Source: Bacteroidota bacterium
GTDB taxonomy: Bacteria; Bacteroidota; Bacteroidia; Chitinophagales; Chitinophagaceae
DNA: 14,206 nt
Reading direction: 5' to 3'
Assembly (NCBI GenBank): GCA_028877005.1
Contig: JAGWPI010000161.1
Coordinates: forward strand, 1-14,206
In this document: piece by piece, positions 13,503 through 14,206 of the stretch
How the letters are laid out: every line of letters begins with the position of its first letter
Numbering within the stretch: position 1 is the stretch's first letter
Notes under the pieces: generated by a model
The model's input: the letters and a program-made list of their open reading frames with translations, nothing else
Told to the model about the DNA's origin: nothing
Databases searched by the model: none
Made by a program: the position numbers and the translations under genes

Positions 13503-14206
13503 TTAAAGCTTCGCCTCTATTGACTTTTGGCTATTTTTTGCCACACTAATAAGTAGCACCGGCAATAAAATTAAATTGGTAAGTGTACCCATTACCAAAG
13601 TAAAAGAAGTGAGCCAACCCAATACTTGCGTGCCCCCAAAATTGCTAAAACAAAAAATAACAAATCCGGCAATTAACACCAACGAAGTATAAATAATACT
13701 TACACCCGTATATCGAATGGTTTGTACAATGGTTTGTTTAACTTGATAATTGTAATGCGGTAGCTCTTGTTTATAATTCACTAAAAAGCGAATGGTAACA
13801 TCAATTACTATACCCAATGCAACACTAAATACTAAAACAGAAGAAGGTTTAATGGGAATATTTAACCAGCCCATTAGCCCTGCGGTTATTAATAAAGGAA
13901 TTAAATTGGGAATTAATGAGCAAATTAAAATTCGTAGTGATTTAAATAAAAAAAGCATGGCCAGCGCAATAAGCAAAAATGCCCAAAAAATGCTGTCTTT
14001 TAGGCCATGAATTATGAAACTGGAGCCTTCTAAAAAAGTAACACTACTGCCGGTAAACGTAATTCTATAGTTGGCAGTGTCGAAAATTTGATTTGCTTTT
14101 TGTTGAAATTGATGGATTAATTTTTCCAGTGCAATACTGCCTACATCTTTCATGTTTACACTAATTCTGGCCTTTTCTTTTTCCGAATCCATAAAACTAT
14201 TCATGA
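13503..14206 (-). CDS. RND-superfamily (MMPL-type) membrane protein, C-terminal part
   Basis: At least 234 codons of the C-terminal end are present; the frame stays open to the window edge, so the start is probably beyond it. The visible ATG at 14204 is likely an internal codon. The fragment has the end of a periplasmic domain (YRITFTGSSVTFLEGSSFII), then about five membrane helices: 75-90, 92-113, 118-139 (LVFSVALGIVIDVTIRFL with Asp134 as the possible proton-relay residue), 167-186 and 195-222. This is the second half of an MMPL/HpnN-like RND exporter; such proteins move lipids or hydrophobic compounds across the inner membrane. It lies on the same strand upstream of arsR but is separated by 121 bp containing the arsR regulatory sites, so it is probably a separate unit. 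Confidence 0.85.
   Translation of the reverse strand, partial: MNSFMDSEKEKARISVNMKDVGSIALEKLIHQFQQKANQIFDTANYRITFTGSSVTFLEGSSFIIHGLKDSIFWAFLLIALAMLFLFKSLRILICSLIPNLIPLLITAGLMGWLNIPIKPSSVLVFSVALGIVIDVTIRFLVNYKQELPHYNYQVKQTIVQTIRYTGVSIIYTSLVLIAGFVIFCFSNFGGTQVLGWLTSFTLVMGTLTNLILLPVLLISVAKNSQKSIEAKL

Overview
The window is AT-rich and densely coded, and every recognisable gene lies on the minus strand, so transcription runs from high to low coordinates. The organism is most likely a member of the Bacteroidota, perhaps a Chitinophagaceae-type bacterium. The reasons are the family content (DUF2202 ferritin-like protein, Prx6-type peroxiredoxin, Bacteroidota-style ArsR with its permease operon), A-rich gene leaders without clear Shine-Dalgarno sequences, and a promoter element of the Bacteroidota type TAnnTTTG. 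No tRNA, rRNA, insertion sequence, phage gene or CRISPR array was seen, and no stretch over 300 bases lacks a gene. Genus-level assignment is not possible from the sequence alone.

Layout, in transcription order from the right edge. (1) 13503-14206: C-terminal part of an RND/MMPL-superfamily membrane protein, cut by the window edge. (2) 10143-13381: a tight six-gene unit (gaps of 10-31 bp) encoding an ArsR repressor, an exported acetolactate-decarboxylase-like protein, a miniature thioredoxin (CPKC), a rhodanese with a tail carrying three vicinal Cys pairs, a CSCS-motif permease of the ArsP/SO_0444 family, and a DinB-fold protein. This looks like a metal or metalloid detoxification operon. (3) 4514-9978: a tripartite RND efflux operon (TolC-like outer membrane factor, periplasmic adaptor, 1033-residue pump). 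(4) 3479-4452: a DsrE-like protein and an FmdE-like protein. (5) 1877-3395: a Prx6-type peroxiredoxin, a DUF2202 ferritin-like protein and a small coiled-coil protein. (6) 507-1772: a sulfide:quinone-oxidoreductase-like flavoprotein. (7) 1-433: the N-terminal part of a CDF cation exporter, cut by the left edge.

Taken together the window looks like a stress and detoxification island. One part handles metals or metalloids and export (ArsR, permease, RND, CDF). The other handles reactive sulfur and peroxide (SQR-like, DsrE-like, rhodanese, peroxiredoxin, ferritin-like). The functional link is inferred from gene context.

The most notable signal is regulatory. Three separate transcription units (peroxiredoxin, RND efflux, arsR) each have a CRP/FNR-type dyad upstream, centred 29.5-30.5 bp before a perfect or near match to TAnnTTTG. 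This suggests one CRP/FNR-family activator working from a class II-like position at all three. At arsR, the promoter element also sits inside a near-perfect 22-bp palindrome that is a good candidate for the ArsR operator. The efflux operon leader carries a perfect 11-bp inverted repeat just after the predicted start of transcription. None of these sites could be tested statistically here.
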